DNA of 64,000 nucleotides from JBAXTZ01 sp037129925 (GTDB lineage: Bacteria; Bacillota; Negativicutes; JBAXTZ01). The notes beneath the pieces are model-generated. The model did not search any database and was not told the origin of the DNA. It saw only the letters and a list, made by a program, of their open reading frames with translations. Position numbers and translations under genes: made by a program. Shown here piece after piece: positions 36,139-45,058 of the stretch (within the stretch, counting starts at the first letter, position 1; each line of letters opens with the position of its first letter). The stretch covers positions 62,001 to 126,000 of the forward strand of contig JBAXTZ010000001.1 of NCBI GenBank assembly GCA_037129925.1. Direction: 5' to 3'.

Positions 36139-36255
36139 CAGTAGTGCAAAATTATTTTCTTGGCGAACTTATCCAATACCCTGGCATACAAGTTTGTTTC
36201 TACAACAAAGAAAATTTTTCGGAATTTTTGAAGGTCGAATAATCAATTCGATATT
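36139..36255. repeat. Spacer with a degenerate copy of the GCAGGA...CGAATA element
   Basis: On the plus strand CGGAATTTTTGAAGGTCGAATAATC (36222-36246, abridged motif GGAATTTTTG then GTCGAATA) resembles the recurrent element but lacks GCA. No plus-strand gene follows. I see nothing else here. Confidence 0.4.
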
Positions 36256-36684
36256 TCAAAACAACGTCAATATTACCCCGATGGTTATCAAACTTATTCC
36301 CAGCCAATTCAGTAGCGACAGGCTTTCGCCCAAAAATACCACGCTGAAAATCGCCACTAGCACTACGCTCAGTTTATCGACCGGCGCCACCCGGCAGGCA
36401 TCGCCGATTTTTAACGCTTGAAAATAGCACAACCAAGATGCGCCGGTAGCTAGGCCGGACAACAGCAAAAACCAGAGCGCTTTCCCCTGTATGGTTGCCA
36501 GGCTTTCAAACTTGAGTAACCCATTGGACAGAACGATAAAAAACAGCACCAGCAACACGACAACCGTGCGCATAAAGGTTGCCAGATTCGAATTAATTTC
36601 ACTAACCCCTATCTTGGCGAAAACTGCCGTCAGCGCCGCGAACACCGCCGACAATACCGCCCATAACTGCCACGATTGTAACAT
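36256..36684 (-). CDS. EamA/DMT-type half transporter
   Basis: The 142-residue protein has four or five membrane spans and corresponds to a single EamA repeat. It begins with AVLSAVFAALTAVFAKIGV and contains GLATGASWLCYFQALKIGDA and VAPVDKLSVVLVAIFSVVFLGE, then a last span. Such half-size proteins work as dimers and export or exchange small metabolites. The substrate is unknown. It is 27 bases after glgB. Confidence 0.85.
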   Translation of the reverse strand: MLQSWQLWAVLSAVFAALTAVFAKIGVSEINSNLATFMRTVVVLLVLFFIVLSNGLLKFESLATIQGKALWFLLLSGLATGASWLCYFQALKIGDACRVAPVDKLSVVLVAIFSVVFLGESLSLLNWLGISLITIGVILTLF

Positions 36685-36711
36685 AACTGCTGATTGCTCC
36701 TTTGTGCTTAG

Positions 36712-38610
36712 CTAGCGTTTTTCAGTGTTTTTCAAAATAACAACTGCTAATGGCGGCAAGGTCATTTCTATTTGCCAGGCGTTGGCTTTACAGTCATGCG
36801 GGTTTGCCTGAATTAGTTGGTCGTTGGTCACATTCGAGCCGCAGTACTTAGCCGCATCACTGTTGAGTATTTCCCAGTAACCGGTATTTTCCGGCGTTTC
36901 TAGTTTAAAATTATAGCGCACCACCGGCGTGAAATTGATGATGACCAGGAGATACTCGCCGTTCGCCGCCATCCGCATATAGCTAAACGTGCTGCCATTC
37001 CAGTCGTTGACATCAATCCAGCGAAAACCATCCCAGCTGGTCTCGATTTCCCACAAACAGCGCTGGTCTTTATAGAGGTGGTTCAAATCACAAATGAAAT
37101 CATTGAACTGCCGGTGTTGGTCGTATTGTAACAGATCCCATTCCAGACCGGCGTAAAATTTCCATTCAATAAACTGACCGATATCATTGCCCATGAACTG
37201 CAACTTTTTGCCGGGAATGGTCAGCATATAGCCAAACATCGCCCGCAAATTGGCAAACTGGCTCCAATAATCACCGAACTGCCGGGCAATCAACGAGCGC
37301 TTGCCGTGGACGACCTCATCATGGGATAGCGGCAAAATATAATTTTCCGTAAAAGCATAGGTTAGCGAGTAGGTCATAAGATTATGATAATTTTTGCGTT
37401 CAATCGGGTCATACTGCATATAACTAAGCAAGTCCTTCATCCAGCCCAAATTCCATTTATAATCAAAACCCAAGCCACCGGAATAGACCGGCGCGGTCAT
37501 TTGCGGTCGCATCGTGGCATCCTCGGCGATGATTAAAGCATCCGGGTGATCGCCATGCACGACGATATTCAGTTTCTGCAAAAAAGCAATTGCTTCGAGA
37601 TTTTCTTCACCGCCATAGGTGTTCGGCGTCCACTCGCCAAAGCGTTTGTTATAGCTGAGATAGAGCATATTGGACACGGCATCAATCCGCAACCCGTCGA
37701 TATGAAACATTTCCACCCAGAACAAGGCGTTCGAGATTAGGAATGACTGCACCTCCGGTTTGCCGTGGTCAAAGTTGGCAATGCCCCATTCGTGATTATC
37801 CGCCCGCCAAGCATCGGGATATTCATAAACCGGAGTACCGTCAAACTGCAGCAACCCATGACTATCGCGACAAAACTGCCCCGGTGTCCAGTCAAGTATT
37901 ACGCCGATTCCCCGCCGGTGACAACAATCGACAAAATACATAAAGTCCTGCGGATGGCCAAAGCGGCTGGTTACCGAATAGAAACCGGTGGCTTGATAAC
38001 CCCAGGACTCATCTAGCGGATGTTCGGCAAGTGGCATAATTTCGATATGGGTGTAGCCCATATTATCGGCATAATCGACTAATTTTTCGGCCAACTCGCG
38101 GAACAAATAAAAGTTCCGATCCGGGTGGCGTTTCCACGAACCCAGATGAACCTCGTAGATGTTCAGCGGTCGCGGCTGCCCGCGCTTGGACGATTGCTGC
38201 TCAAACCAACCGCTGTCCTGCCAATTATAGCCGTCCAGATTGGCAACCTTCGAGGCGGTACCTGGTCGCAACTCGGACCAGAACGCGTACGGGTCGGCTT
38301 TTCGTAGCACCGCGCCGCTGGTCGTATGAATTTCGTATTTATAGGTATAGTCAACCGCAAATTCCGGTTTGAAAATCGTCCAAATACCGGAATTATCCAG
38401 CTCATACAGCTTGCAATCCTCAGAATGTTTCCAGTCGTTCCACTCGCCAATCAGATAAACGGCAGCGGCAAGGGGCGCCCATACCGAAAACCGCACCCCA
38501 TCGATATTGTTTTCACGTCTGAGGTGCGCGCCAAACATTCGAAAGGAGTGAAAATTGGTTCCCTGATGAAAAAGATAAATAGCATCGGCAGAAATTTGGT
38601 TATTGGACAT
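36712..38610 (-). CDS. glgB: 1,4-alpha-glucan branching enzyme
   Basis: The 632-residue enzyme makes alpha-1,6 branches in glycogen. An N-terminal CBM48-like domain (residues about 25-115) precedes the GH13 barrel. Conserved regions are DWTPGQF, DGLRIDAVSNML (nucleophile Asp), LIIAEDATMRP (acid Glu) and LPLSHDEVVHGK. The C-terminal beta domain ends near the stop. Length is normal. No other glycogen genes are adjacent. A copy of the GGCGAATA element lies 30 bases upstream of its ATG. Confidence 0.93.
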   Translation of the reverse strand: MSNNQISADAIYLFHQGTNFHSFRMFGAHLRRENNIDGVRFSVWAPLAAAVYLIGEWNDWKHSEDCKLYELDNSGIWTIFKPEFAVDYTYKYEIHTTSGAVLRKADPYAFWSELRPGTASKVANLDGYNWQDSGWFEQQSSKRGQPRPLNIYEVHLGSWKRHPDRNFYLFRELAEKLVDYADNMGYTHIEIMPLAEHPLDESWGYQATGFYSVTSRFGHPQDFMYFVDCCHRRGIGVILDWTPGQFCRDSHGLLQFDGTPVYEYPDAWRADNHEWGIANFDHGKPEVQSFLISNALFWVEMFHIDGLRIDAVSNMLYLSYNKRFGEWTPNTYGGEENLEAIAFLQKLNIVVHGDHPDALIIAEDATMRPQMTAPVYSGGLGFDYKWNLGWMKDLLSYMQYDPIERKNYHNLMTYSLTYAFTENYILPLSHDEVVHGKRSLIARQFGDYWSQFANLRAMFGYMLTIPGKKLQFMGNDIGQFIEWKFYAGLEWDLLQYDQHRQFNDFICDLNHLYKDQRCLWEIETSWDGFRWIDVNDWNGSTFSYMRMAANGEYLLVIINFTPVVRYNFKLETPENTGYWEILNSDAAKYCGSNVTNDQLIQANPHDCKANAWQIEMTLPPLAVVILKNTEKR

Positions 38611-38639
38611 ACTTCACCTACATATTCCCTATAATCATT

Positions 38640-38672
38640 ACTATTCGCCATATTATGAAAAAATCCTGCCAC
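38640..38672 (-). repeat. Oriented intergenic element GCAGGATTTTTT...TGGCGAATA, copy 4
   Basis: On the minus strand TGGCAGGATTTTTTC, six bases, then ATGGCGAATAG. It lies between the terminator of the 48-residue protein gene and the glgB start. Confidence 0.6.
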
Positions 38673-38713
38673 AGCGCTAGCGAAATATCGCACCCCGTTT
38701 GCAAGAATGCCCA

Positions 38714-38750
38714 TAAAAAAAGCAGGCAACTCGCGTCACCTGCTTTTTGG
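38714..38750. terminator. Rho-independent terminator
   Basis: AAAAAGCAGG and CCTGCTTTTT form a perfect 10-bp stem with a 12-base loop and T-runs in both directions. On the minus strand it directly follows the small basic protein gene. Confidence 0.8.
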
Positions 38751-38764
38751 CTATTACTATTTAG

Positions 38765-38911
38765 TTATTTGCCCCGTGGCGAATGGGTCTTCTTGACGTT
38801 GATTTTGGATTGTGAGCCGCCCACAAAACCGGGTTTCGTATTCTTGGGTTGATTGAATTTTGCGTTTTTTTCCGAAGTAGCATTGGCTTTGGCTTGTTTT
38901 AGTTGGGTCAT
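38765..38911 (-). CDS. Small basic protein, 48 residues
   Basis: A short gene is supported by a good ribosome binding site (GGCGGTGAG, six bases before ATG 38911) and by a terminator 15 bases after its TAA. The peptide begins MTQLKQAKANATSEKNAKF and contains NTKPGFVGGSQSK and KTHSPRGK at the end. It is rich in Lys, Asn and Gln with no cysteine, no membrane segment and no signal peptide, and looks disordered. The pattern suggests a nucleic-acid- or ribosome-associated small protein, but I do not recognise a family. It stands alone between glgB and a nucleoside phosphorylase gene. Confidence 0.65.
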   Translation of the reverse strand: MTQLKQAKANATSEKNAKFNQPKNTKPGFVGGSQSKINVKKTHSPRGK

Positions 38912-39028
38912 TGTACTCACCGCCTTCAATTTATTAATAGCGATTATGCCAAAATTACTGTTCCGTTCTCATTATACCGCCGCAAGTGGTTTTCGGCAAC
39001 AAATTCAACAAAATTAGCTGTTAACTGG

Positions 39029-39796
39029 TTACAATCCGCAAACGGCTTCAACTGCCAGCCAAAACAACTTTTCACGGGTGGAGGATTGTTCCTGCCAGTC
39101 GCGACCGTCCCACTGGTCGGCGGTCACATCGTCGCCACCGTAGAGAATTTGTCCGAACTGCACGTTTCTAAACTCAGCCACTGCCGCGAACGCCGCGCAT
39201 TCCATCTCAACAATTATACAGCCATCCGCCGCGCGGGCAGCGATAACTTCCGCCGTTTCTCGAAACAACGCGTCGGTCGTCCAGACTTTGCCGGTAATAA
39301 ATGGTACGTTACGGTTTTGCAACGTCGCCGTTATGCTGTCGATAGCCGGTTGGTTGAGACAGACTTCAGCCGCCGCCGGCAGATATTTGTACGAAACACC
39401 TTCATCCCGCACCGCAACGGTCGGCAACACCAGATGACCGACAACAATTTCCCGGTTGAGTACTCCGCCGCCACCACAGGCGACAATGTTCTTCGCGCCC
39501 ATCGAAATCAGCCCCTCAAGCATCGCAGCGGCATAAGGCGCGCCGACACCAGGATGCATGACTAGCAGTTTTTGACCGTTGTGTTGCATGGTATATATCG
39601 GATGCAAACCATTCTCGAGATCAACGATACCAACCCGTTCTAACCGCCCGATGTCTGCCAGTTGCTCAATAATTTCCTTAAAAAAACACAACACCGCCCG
39701 CTCGGCAAAATTCCCCTTCGGAAAAAAAGCGTCAGCATTCAGCACCGCAATCCGCTCTGTTGGAAGTTGCAATATCGGAAAATCAGCTTTAATCAT
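39029..39796 (-). CDS. Nucleoside phosphorylase (PNP/UDP family 1)
   Basis: The 255-residue enzyme has the NP-I phosphorylase fold. It contains LLVMHPGVGAPYAAAMLEGL, a GGGGVLN phosphate loop region and the signature VEMECAAFAAVA, in which Glu-Met-Glu binds ribose. It cleaves nucleosides with phosphate. The sequence around GVGAPYAA and TDALFRE resembles uridine-phosphorylase-type members, but specificity is uncertain. It fits the other purine and nucleoside salvage genes in the window. Confidence 0.8.
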   Translation of the reverse strand: MIKADFPILQLPTERIAVLNADAFFPKGNFAERAVLCFFKEIIEQLADIGRLERVGIVDLENGLHPIYTMQHNGQKLLVMHPGVGAPYAAAMLEGLISMGAKNIVACGGGGVLNREIVVGHLVLPTVAVRDEGVSYKYLPAAAEVCLNQPAIDSITATLQNRNVPFITGKVWTTDALFRETAEVIAARAADGCIIVEMECAAFAAVAEFRNVQFGQILYGGDDVTADQWDGRDWQEQSSTREKLFWLAVEAVCGL

Positions 39797-39817
39797 CTTC
39801 GTTCTCCTCGTTTTTAT

Positions 39818-39852
39818 CGGTTAATAGGGATAGGTATTAGGGATTAGGGGTT
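39818..39852. repeat. Short heptamer array, TATTAGG type
   Basis: About four consecutive degenerate heptamers (TAATAGG, GATAGGT, ATTAGGG, ATTAGGG) fill the spacer between the nucleoside phosphorylase and serine hydrolase genes. Confidence 0.6.
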
Positions 39853-41358
39853 CTAACTCGCAAAGTATTCGCGCATCGTACCTAGCGGCAGCCAAAAATG
39901 TCCGGCCTTATAATATGGCGCTTGTTGCAGTAGAATGCGCTCGCCGTTCGCCGCAATGGCGTAATTTTTGCCAACTACAAATTTCAAAGTTTTATTACCA
40001 TTCGCTAATGTAATTTCGCCCCGTTCAGCATCAAGGCTGGCTATCGGCGTTCCAAAAACATCGTTCAGGGTGATTTCTGGAACCAGCTCGCCGTCAATGG
40101 ACAATTCACCCGGCAATTCGACTAACCGCGAATTTACCACGACCGCTCTGGCGCCATTGGTGAAACTGATAATACTGGCTTGTTTGGCAAAAAAATCCGC
40201 GTGCCGCCGGACAATCGCCCCGGCAATCGCCGTTTCAACCGTGAGAAATCCCGGACTGTCGGCATCCGGCAGATAGCGTCCGCCATTAAACGCCATGACA
40301 AAACCTTTGCCGGTCATCCGGTCAAAATAAGCCCCGGCAATCAATCCATAAGCATCGCCGCCGTGTCCGGCCAACCGTAACCCTTTTACCAAGTCGTCGG
40401 TCACCTGCAAATCCAGACCTTGCTGCCAATAACCAATTTCGGCGTGATCGCCGCCGCTGTCCAGTGGCGCGAACCACTGCAATTGTTGCAGTAAATCGCA
40501 CGATTTTTGCGTCAGCAGCCGCACGCCTTGGTAACTGCCGCCGTTAGCAATCATTCCGAGAAATTTGGCATAATCCGGCACACTGCACATCAACCCGCCT
40601 TGCGGGCCGAATCCTGCGGCATTGCCGAGCGGCAGTTTGACCGCGATTGGCACCGGACGAACTCCCTGATAATTACCTTTAACCGGTCGCAAACTGCCGT
40701 TACTGTCATATTTATACAGCGTGGCGGTGTTTTCCCAATCCACTAACGCCGCGTCAAAGGCGGTCGGCATTTGTAGTGGTTGCAGAATGTTTGTCTCACA
40801 ATAAGCGCAAAAATTCATCCCGGAAAGCAGCTCCACGATACTGCCCAATATTATATAGCCCAGGTTAGAATACAAAAAATGTTCCCCCGGCAATTTGTTT
40901 AAAAAAGTCCGCTCGCTATACCAATCTCCAGCCGCCTGCCGCCAACCGCCATCAATTAACTCGCGTAGCGGCGTCGTCAGCAACAGCGCCGGATCATATT
41001 CCACCAGCGCGTTATAGCCGCCTGAATCGGCAAGCGACCCGGTATGCATCATTAATTGACGAACCGTTATGGGCTGGCTCGGATAGTGCGGATTGCGCAC
41101 CAGATAACCCAGATAATCGCTGATGTCATTGTCTAACTCCAGCTTGTTTTGCTCGCGCAACTGCATAATCGCCGTCGTCGTTACAACTTTGCTAAGCGAT
41201 GCCAAGCGCATATTGCAAGAACAGTTCATCAACCGCTGTTGCTCAATATTTGCCCAGCCAAAAGCCGCCGTCTCGATTAGCTTGTCTTTATCAAACACCG
41301 CGTAAACCGCGCCGACAATTTCGTGCGCCGCCAGAATATCCTTTAGCTCCACATCCAT
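39853..41358 (-). CDS. Serine hydrolase (beta-lactamase family) with copper-amine-oxidase-N-like C-terminal domain
   Basis: The 501-residue protein has motifs SLSK in RLASLSKVVTTTA, YSN in HFLYSNLGYIILG, and GHGGD in place of KTG. It lacks a signal peptide. The last 110 residues read as two strands with VNSRLVELPGEL and ANGERILLQQAPYYKAGHFWLPLGTM. These match the Cu_amine_oxidN1 repeat common in Firmicutes secreted proteins. I use ATG 41358; an in-frame TTG at 41400 is possible but lacks a good ribosome site. It is the second class C beta-lactamase-like protein in the window. Confidence 0.8.
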   Translation of the reverse strand: MDVELKDILAAHEIVGAVYAVFDKDKLIETAAFGWANIEQQRLMNCSCNMRLASLSKVVTTTAIMQLREQNKLELDNDISDYLGYLVRNPHYPSQPITVRQLMMHTGSLADSGGYNALVEYDPALLLTTPLRELIDGGWRQAAGDWYSERTFLNKLPGEHFLYSNLGYIILGSIVELLSGMNFCAYCETNILQPLQMPTAFDAALVDWENTATLYKYDSNGSLRPVKGNYQGVRPVPIAVKLPLGNAAGFGPQGGLMCSVPDYAKFLGMIANGGSYQGVRLLTQKSCDLLQQLQWFAPLDSGGDHAEIGYWQQGLDLQVTDDLVKGLRLAGHGGDAYGLIAGAYFDRMTGKGFVMAFNGGRYLPDADSPGFLTVETAIAGAIVRRHADFFAKQASIISFTNGARAVVVNSRLVELPGELSIDGELVPEITLNDVFGTPIASLDAERGEITLANGNKTLKFVVGKNYAIAANGERILLQQAPYYKAGHFWLPLGTMREYFAS

Positions 41359-41391
41359 CGTCTCTCTGCCCACTTTTTTTACCTTTAACAC

Positions 41392-41425
41392 AGCGGGCAA
41401 CCACAGGGGGTTGCCCCTACCCGCA
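41392..41425. repeat. GC-rich inverted repeat between selA and the serine hydrolase gene
   Basis: GGGCAACC and GGTTGCCC form a perfect 8-bp stem around five bases, flanked by GCGGG and CCCGC. It resembles the short GGGCAACC palindromes seen dispersed in many bacterial genomes. No T-run follows, so a terminator role is doubtful. Confidence 0.6.
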
Positions 41426-41439
41426 ATTTCACCATATTC

Positions 41440-41512
41440 CGTTCACTACTGCACCCTTTCACTTCACTCCTACTTCCTACCTCTTACTTCCTACTTCCTC
41501 AACCCCTTCACA
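41440..41512. repeat. Heptamer array CCTACTT spanning the selA stop codon
   Basis: Six or more CCTACTT-like heptamers run through this segment. The selA stop codon (41477-41479) and its last codons (EVGSKR) are inside the array, so the C-terminus of SelA is encoded by repeat units. Confidence 0.7.
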
Positions 41513-42880
41513 CTCGCTAAAATCCATCTTGTTCAAATATTCGACAATTTTGTTTATTTCGTTGCCGTTCACACAAAGCATATCTAATATCACCGCGTCG
41601 CGCTCCACCCGTCCGATAATCGGTGTCGGTTGCTCCCTCAGCAATTCTTTTAGATAGTCCGCGGAACAAACTGGCGAAGTAATCTGCACGCCGAACCCCG
41701 GTATAAACCGTTCCGGTAGCGAACCGCCGCCGGCCTGGGCCTGGGTATGTGTCAGCTTTAGAACAAGTTGGACATTATGCACTTTTGATACCAGCCGTTG
41801 GGCGCGTTTTTTGCTCTCAACCGGATTTTCGTGCAACATTCGTTGCACCGGAATGTTTTTCTGGGCGTTGCCATACAGGTATTCATACAGCGTTCCTTCG
41901 AGAGCTGCCAGCGACAGCTTGTCGATGCGTAGCGCCCGCAATAGCTGGTGTCTGCGAATTTTATCCAACAACGTATTTGTGCCGACAATCAGCCCGGCCT
42001 GCGGCCCGCCCAACAGTTTGTCACCGCTAAAAGTAACAATATCGTAGCCGCACCTCAGCACCGTTTGCACCGTCGGCTCATTACCAAGATAATCGGCCTG
42101 GAGCAAACAGCCGCTACCAACATCGTTAATGGCAACAATATGATGCTTTTGTGCCAATTCAGTCAAGTCCTCATCACTCGGACTGGCCGTAAAGCCGCTG
42201 ATGCGGAAATTGCTGCAATGGACTTTCAAGATAGCCGCCGTGTTTTCATTGATGGCCTGCTCGTAATCCCGCAAATGGGTTTTGTTGGTCGTGCCCACTT
42301 CCACGAGGATGGCGCCGCTTAACCGGATGACCTCAGGGATTCGAAACGAGCCGCCGATTTCCACCAACTCACCGCGACTGACGATGACTTCTTTTCCCGC
42401 GCATAACGCCGATAGCGTTAGCAAAACCGCCGCGGCATTGTTGTTGACAACAATCGCCGTCTCGGCGCCAGTCAACTGTTCGAGATAATCGGTAATCAAA
42501 TCATAGCGATTGCCGCGTTCGCCGGTTTCGATATTGTACTCCAGATTGGTATATCCGGAAGTCGCCATTTCTATCAATTTTCGCGCCCGCAGCCCCAACG
42601 GCGCCCGCCCGAGATTGGTATGCAAGATGGTGCCGGTGCAGTTGATACAGCTGCGCAGATTGTAATCACTGATTTCGTTTTGTTCAGTTGCCAGTTGCAA
42701 AATGTCGGCTTCCGTCCATTGCGACTCGCCCCCGGCCAAAATATTCGCTCGCGCCTCGTCCACTAATTCCCGCAGAATATCCGTAAACCGTGGCCGCTCA
42801 ATCGGCGCAAACAACTCCTGGCGCTCGGCCTCGGCCAGCAACTTGTCAATCTTCGGCAAATCCCGTAATTTGATATACAT
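41477..42880 (-). CDS. selA: L-seryl-tRNA(Sec) selenium transferase
   Basis: SelA is a PLP enzyme that converts seryl-tRNA(Sec) to selenocysteinyl-tRNA(Sec) with selenophosphate. The 467-residue protein has the N-terminal tRNA-binding domain (LPKIDKLLAEAE), INCTGTILHTNLGRAPL, the aminotransferase-fold core with VNNNAAAVLLTL, and the PLP lysine in FSGDKLLGGPQAG. The start ATG 42880 has AGGAGT four bases upstream. SelB, SelD and tRNA-Sec are not in the window. It lies directly after a cysteine desulfurase gene, a common pairing that may supply selenium or sulfur. Its 3' end lies in a heptamer array. Confidence 0.93.
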   Translation of the reverse strand: MYIKLRDLPKIDKLLAEAERQELFAPIERPRFTDILRELVDEARANILAGGESQWTEADILQLATEQNEISDYNLRSCINCTGTILHTNLGRAPLGLRARKLIEMATSGYTNLEYNIETGERGNRYDLITDYLEQLTGAETAIVVNNNAAAVLLTLSALCAGKEVIVSRGELVEIGGSFRIPEVIRLSGAILVEVGTTNKTHLRDYEQAINENTAAILKVHCSNFRISGFTASPSDEDLTELAQKHHIVAINDVGSGCLLQADYLGNEPTVQTVLRCGYDIVTFSGDKLLGGPQAGLIVGTNTLLDKIRRHQLLRALRIDKLSLAALEGTLYEYLYGNAQKNIPVQRMLHENPVESKKRAQRLVSKVHNVQLVLKLTHTQAQAGGGSLPERFIPGFGVQITSPVCSADYLKELLREQPTPIIGRVERDAVILDMLCVNGNEINKIVEYLNKMDFSECEGVEEVGSKR

Positions 42881-42902
42881 AACACTCCTTGTTTTTTTAC
42901 CA

Positions 42903-42980
42903 TAGTGATAGAGTTGCAAAGTTATAGAGTTATAATGGAAATCACTTTACCTCTTTATAACTTTACTGCTTTACAACTTC
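42903..42980. repeat. Inverted heptamer arrays between the desulfurase and selA genes
   Basis: The left arm has AGAGTTA-like heptamers and the right arm has ACTTTAC-like heptamers, with an 11-base centre. The arms can pair. The right arm includes the stop codon of the desulfurase gene (42971-42973). Confidence 0.7.
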
Positions 42981-44119
42981 CCCGCTAAAATCCGCACCGC
43001 CTCAACTACCGCTTCCATTTCCGCTGCCGTATTAAACCAGCCGGGACTCATGCGAATTGTGCCGGTTTGCAGCGTGCCGAGCGTTTGATGCGCCCACGGC
43101 GAGCAATGCAGTCCCGGACGCACGGCGATACCGAACGCGTCATCCAGCCGCCAGGCAATTTCGCCACAATCCAAACTCTTGACGGTGAACGCTACTACAT
43201 TAGTCCGCTCATCCTTAATCGTTGCGCCATGAATTTTGACGTTGGCGATGTTCGCCAATTCCCGACGCAAAAAATCTGCCAGTTTAGCTTTGTGTTTGTG
43301 AATAACTTCCCGGCCGGTAGTTTCAATAAAATCAATCCCAGCGGCAAGTGTTGCGATGGCGGCGGTGTTTTGCGTACCGCTCTCGAGCGCGTCCGGCAGG
43401 TACTCCGGCATTGCCGCCGACTCCGACTGACTGCCGGTGCCGCCAAAGAGTAGCGGCTTGATAACGCGGTTCTTACCAACTGCCAAAACACCGCAACCTT
43501 GAGCGCCATACAAATTCTTGTGTCCGCTGCATGCCAGCGCCGCCAACTCCAGTTGGTCTACTTCTATCAATTCACTACCGGCGGTTTGCGAGGCATCGAC
43601 AATATACGGCAGTTTATACCGCGCGGCAATTGCCGCCAGTTCGGACAACGGAAAAACGATACCGCTGACGTTTGAAGCGTGTAGCGTTACGACAATATCC
43701 GCCGACCGGCAGTTGCGCTCAAAATCGACCAAGTCAATCCGCCCCCGGTCATCGCACTTAGTCGGCACAATCTTTATGTTCCGGACCCGCGCCAATTCAT
43801 TTAGCGGTCGCACCACGGCATTATGCTCTACCGCCGTCGTCACAACCGTCATCCCCGCTTCAATCAAACCAAACAACGCGAAGTTTAGCGCATGAGTGGC
43901 GTTCGCGGTAAACACAATCCGTTCCGAATGGTTCACGCAAAAAAACCGCGCCACCTGGTCGCGAGCGTCATAAATCAACTCCGCCGCCGCCCGACTAAAA
44001 TAATGCCCGCCGCGCCCGGCGCTGCCACCGGCACGAAACGAGCTATCCGCAACACGATAAACAGCTTCCGGTTTGGGATAAGTAGTAGCCGCGTTATCCA
44101 GATAAATTCGTCGCATCAT
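42971..44119 (-). CDS. Cysteine desulfurase family protein (class V aminotransferase)
   Basis: The 382-residue PLP enzyme begins with YLDNAATTYPKP, the cysteine desulfurase hallmark. It contains TANATHALNFAL, VEHNAVVRPL, the PLP-binding lysine in CSGHKNLYGAQGCGVL, and the cysteine loop RPGLHCSPWAH. It releases sulfur, and perhaps selenium, from cysteine or selenocysteine. Position just upstream of selA supports a role in selenium or Fe-S supply. It lies 39 bases after parB. Confidence 0.88.
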   Translation of the reverse strand: MMRRIYLDNAATTYPKPEAVYRVADSSFRAGGSAGRGGHYFSRAAAELIYDARDQVARFFCVNHSERIVFTANATHALNFALFGLIEAGMTVVTTAVEHNAVVRPLNELARVRNIKIVPTKCDDRGRIDLVDFERNCRSADIVVTLHASNVSGIVFPLSELAAIAARYKLPYIVDASQTAGSELIEVDQLELAALACSGHKNLYGAQGCGVLAVGKNRVIKPLLFGGTGSQSESAAMPEYLPDALESGTQNTAAIATLAAGIDFIETTGREVIHKHKAKLADFLRRELANIANVKIHGATIKDERTNVVAFTVKSLDCGEIAWRLDDAFGIAVRPGLHCSPWAHQTLGTLQTGTIRMSPGWFNTAAEMEAVVEAVRILAGKL

Positions 44120-44125
44120 CCACCC

Positions 44126-44156
44126 ACCCTCTCTTCCTACTTCCTACTTCCATCCC
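44126..44156. repeat. Short heptamer array, CTTCCTA type
   Basis: Three consecutive CTTCCTA/CTTCCAT heptamers lie between the parB stop and the desulfurase start. Same family as the array at the selA stop. Confidence 0.6.
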
Positions 44157-44158
44157 AG

Positions 44159-45058
44159 CTAAACCACAAATCCCTGCCCCGTAGCTGACACGGCGGCTGC
44201 CGCTTGTTTGGACAATTCTTCCAATATCCGCTCCAAATCCTCGCGCGATAGAAACTCAATTTCTATTTTACCGCGCTCGAGCGTTTTTGGCACAATCCGA
44301 ATTTTGGCGCCGTATTGTTGTTCCAGCCGCTGCTCGTAGTCGGTAATATAAATACTCTTCTTGAACTGTGGCTTTTTGCCCTCTTGTAACTCCGGCGATG
44401 TAATGATTTTTTTTGCCCGCTCCTCGGCTTGACGCACATTTAGTTGGTTTTGGGCAATTAGCCACGCCAGCTGGATTTGCTGTTCAACGGTCGGCAACGA
44501 TAGAATTGCCCGGGCGTGGCCGGGAGAGACCTCGCCGGTGGACACCATATCCTGCACTTCACGCGGCAATGCCAACAACCGGCAGATATTCGCCACCGCC
44601 GAGCGGCTCTTTCCGACCCGCGCCGACACTTGCTCTTGAATAATGCCGCACTCATCCATCAACCGTTGATAAGCCGTCGCTTCTTCGAGCGGGTTGAGAT
44701 CTTCACGCTGGATGTTTTCGACGACCGCGATTTCAATCATCTCTTTATCGTTAAAGTCTTTGATAATCGCCGGAATTTCCGTAAGCTCCGCAAGTTGCGC
44801 CGCCCGCCAGCGCCGCTCACCGGCCGCCAGCTCGTAACCGGTTGCTGATTTGCGGACAATGACCGGTTGCAGAACGCCATACATTTTAATCGACTCTGCC
44901 AATTCATTTAGCGCCAAATCATCAAACACCCGGCGCGGTTGATAGCGATTGGGTTTTATTAAATCAACTGCAATCGTCGTATCGGCAACTTCTGATTTTT
45001 CTGAAATCGATAATAGCTCCGACAGTCCTTTACCTAATCCCCGTTTTTTCTCAGCCAC
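44159..45058 (-). CDS. parB: Chromosome-partitioning protein ParB (Spo0J)
   Basis: The 299-residue protein starts KKRGLGKGLSELL. It has the ParB/Srx domain with box I LIKPNRYQPRR and box II GERRWRAAQLA, which form the CTP-binding clamp. A helix-turn-helix follows (QEQVSARVGKSRSAVANICRLL) that binds parS, and a C-terminal dimerisation segment ends the protein. It loads onto parS near the origin and slides. The start overlaps the parA stop by 8 bases. I see no canonical 16-bp parS in the window. Confidence 0.95.
   Translation of the reverse strand: MAEKKRGLGKGLSELLSISEKSEVADTTIAVDLIKPNRYQPRRVFDDLALNELAESIKMYGVLQPVIVRKSATGYELAAGERRWRAAQLAELTEIPAIIKDFNDKEMIEIAVVENIQREDLNPLEEATAYQRLMDECGIIQEQVSARVGKSRSAVANICRLLALPREVQDMVSTGEVSPGHARAILSLPTVEQQIQLAWLIAQNQLNVRQAEERAKKIITSPELQEGKKPQFKKSIYITDYEQRLEQQYGAKIRIVPKTLERGKIEIEFLSREDLERILEELSKQAAAAVSATGQGFVV

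Noticed and set aside
41392..41425. Terminator after selA
   Set aside because: The hairpin is strong but has no T-run on the selA strand; listed as an inverted repeat only.
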